Under the pieces are notes generated by a model. The model had not been told where the DNA came from. It saw only the letters and a program-made list of their open reading frames with translations, and searched no databases. The position numbers were made by a program, and so were the translations under genes. 44,816 nt of DNA, from IMG/VR virus record IMGVR_UViG_3300009506_000114, positions 1 through 44,816 of that record. The stretch is one strand, 5' to 3'. This document shows positions 44,762-44,816 of the stretch, piece after piece; position 1 is the first letter of the stretch; every line of letters begins with the position of its first letter. Source of the DNA: a virus.

Positions 44762-44816
44762 GGCCACGGACCGATGAAAGGAAAGGTGCTAAAAATGAAA
44801 ACAGCCCACACGCGGG
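44762..44816. repeat. Terminal 55-bp direct repeat (circular contig joint), copy 2
   Basis: Identical to bases 1-55. It marks where the circular assembly was opened, inside the rightward operon, just after the stop of the gene ending at 44759. Confidence 0.95.
44795..44816 (+). CDS. 5' fragment of the gene at 34-387 (repeat copy)
   Basis: These 22 bases are the first seven codons plus one base of the gene that is complete at 34-387, present twice because of the contig overlap. It is not a separate gene and should not be counted when the circle is closed. Confidence 0.9.

Noticed and set aside
1-44816. tRNA genes, CRISPR arrays, insertion sequences and att sites
   Set aside because: I saw no cloverleaf with a T-arm consensus, no regularly spaced repeats, no transposase or integrase and no paired att-like repeats.

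Overview
The window is a complete, GC-rich, tailed-phage genome assembled as a circle. The first 55 bases recur exactly as the last 55 (positions 44762-44816), so the unique genome is about 44,761 bp. The structural genes point to a short-tailed (podovirus-like) phage: a terminase, a very large portal, a scaffold, a major capsid protein of the N4-gp56 type, tail-tube and tail-nozzle proteins, an internal-virion block ending in a ~2,600-residue polyvalent protein, and a pectate-lyase-fold tail spike. No tRNA, integrase, DNA polymerase or RNA polymerase was recognised. The host cannot be named. Lipoprotein, Sec and Tat signals on phage proteins show only that the host exports proteins by those routes.

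Layout. (1) A rightward operon starts at a near-consensus sigma70 promoter (43028-43057) and crosses the contig joint to about 2505. It holds a RadC-like gene and many small unknown, Cys-rich or membrane genes, separated by hairpins and re-used ribosome-binding cassettes. (2) A leftward operon runs from a promoter at 14945-14973 to 2649. It starts with a helix-turn-helix regulator and carries replication and recombination genes: SSB, DnaB-like helicase, replication initiator, RusA resolvase, RecT annealase and a YqaJ-type exonuclease. Mixed with them, from 6.6 to 12.9 kb, are exported or membrane proteins (Tat, lipoprotein, Sec) and a glycoside-hydrolase-like gene. (3) A long leftward late operon runs from about 42.8 kb to a strong terminator at 14977-15003. 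Its order is: possible small terminase, zinc-ribbon protein, secreted protein, secreted deacetylase-like protein, membrane proteins, TerL, portal, scaffold, capsid, tail spike, tail tube, tail nozzle, internal virion proteins, fibre-like protein, amidase and two small genes.

How it fits together. The phage appears to borrow the host polymerases. It supplies its own initiator, helicase, SSB, annealase/exonuclease pair and resolvase for replication and recombination. The late genes build the particle, and the amidase opens the wall. The unusual theme is export: at least eight products carry N-terminal signals, including the tail spike and a polysaccharide-deacetylase-like protein, which in most phages are cytoplasmic assembly components. 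The giant internal protein (two ParB-like segments, an HExxH metallopeptidase and an LPD38-like region) is the other notable feature.
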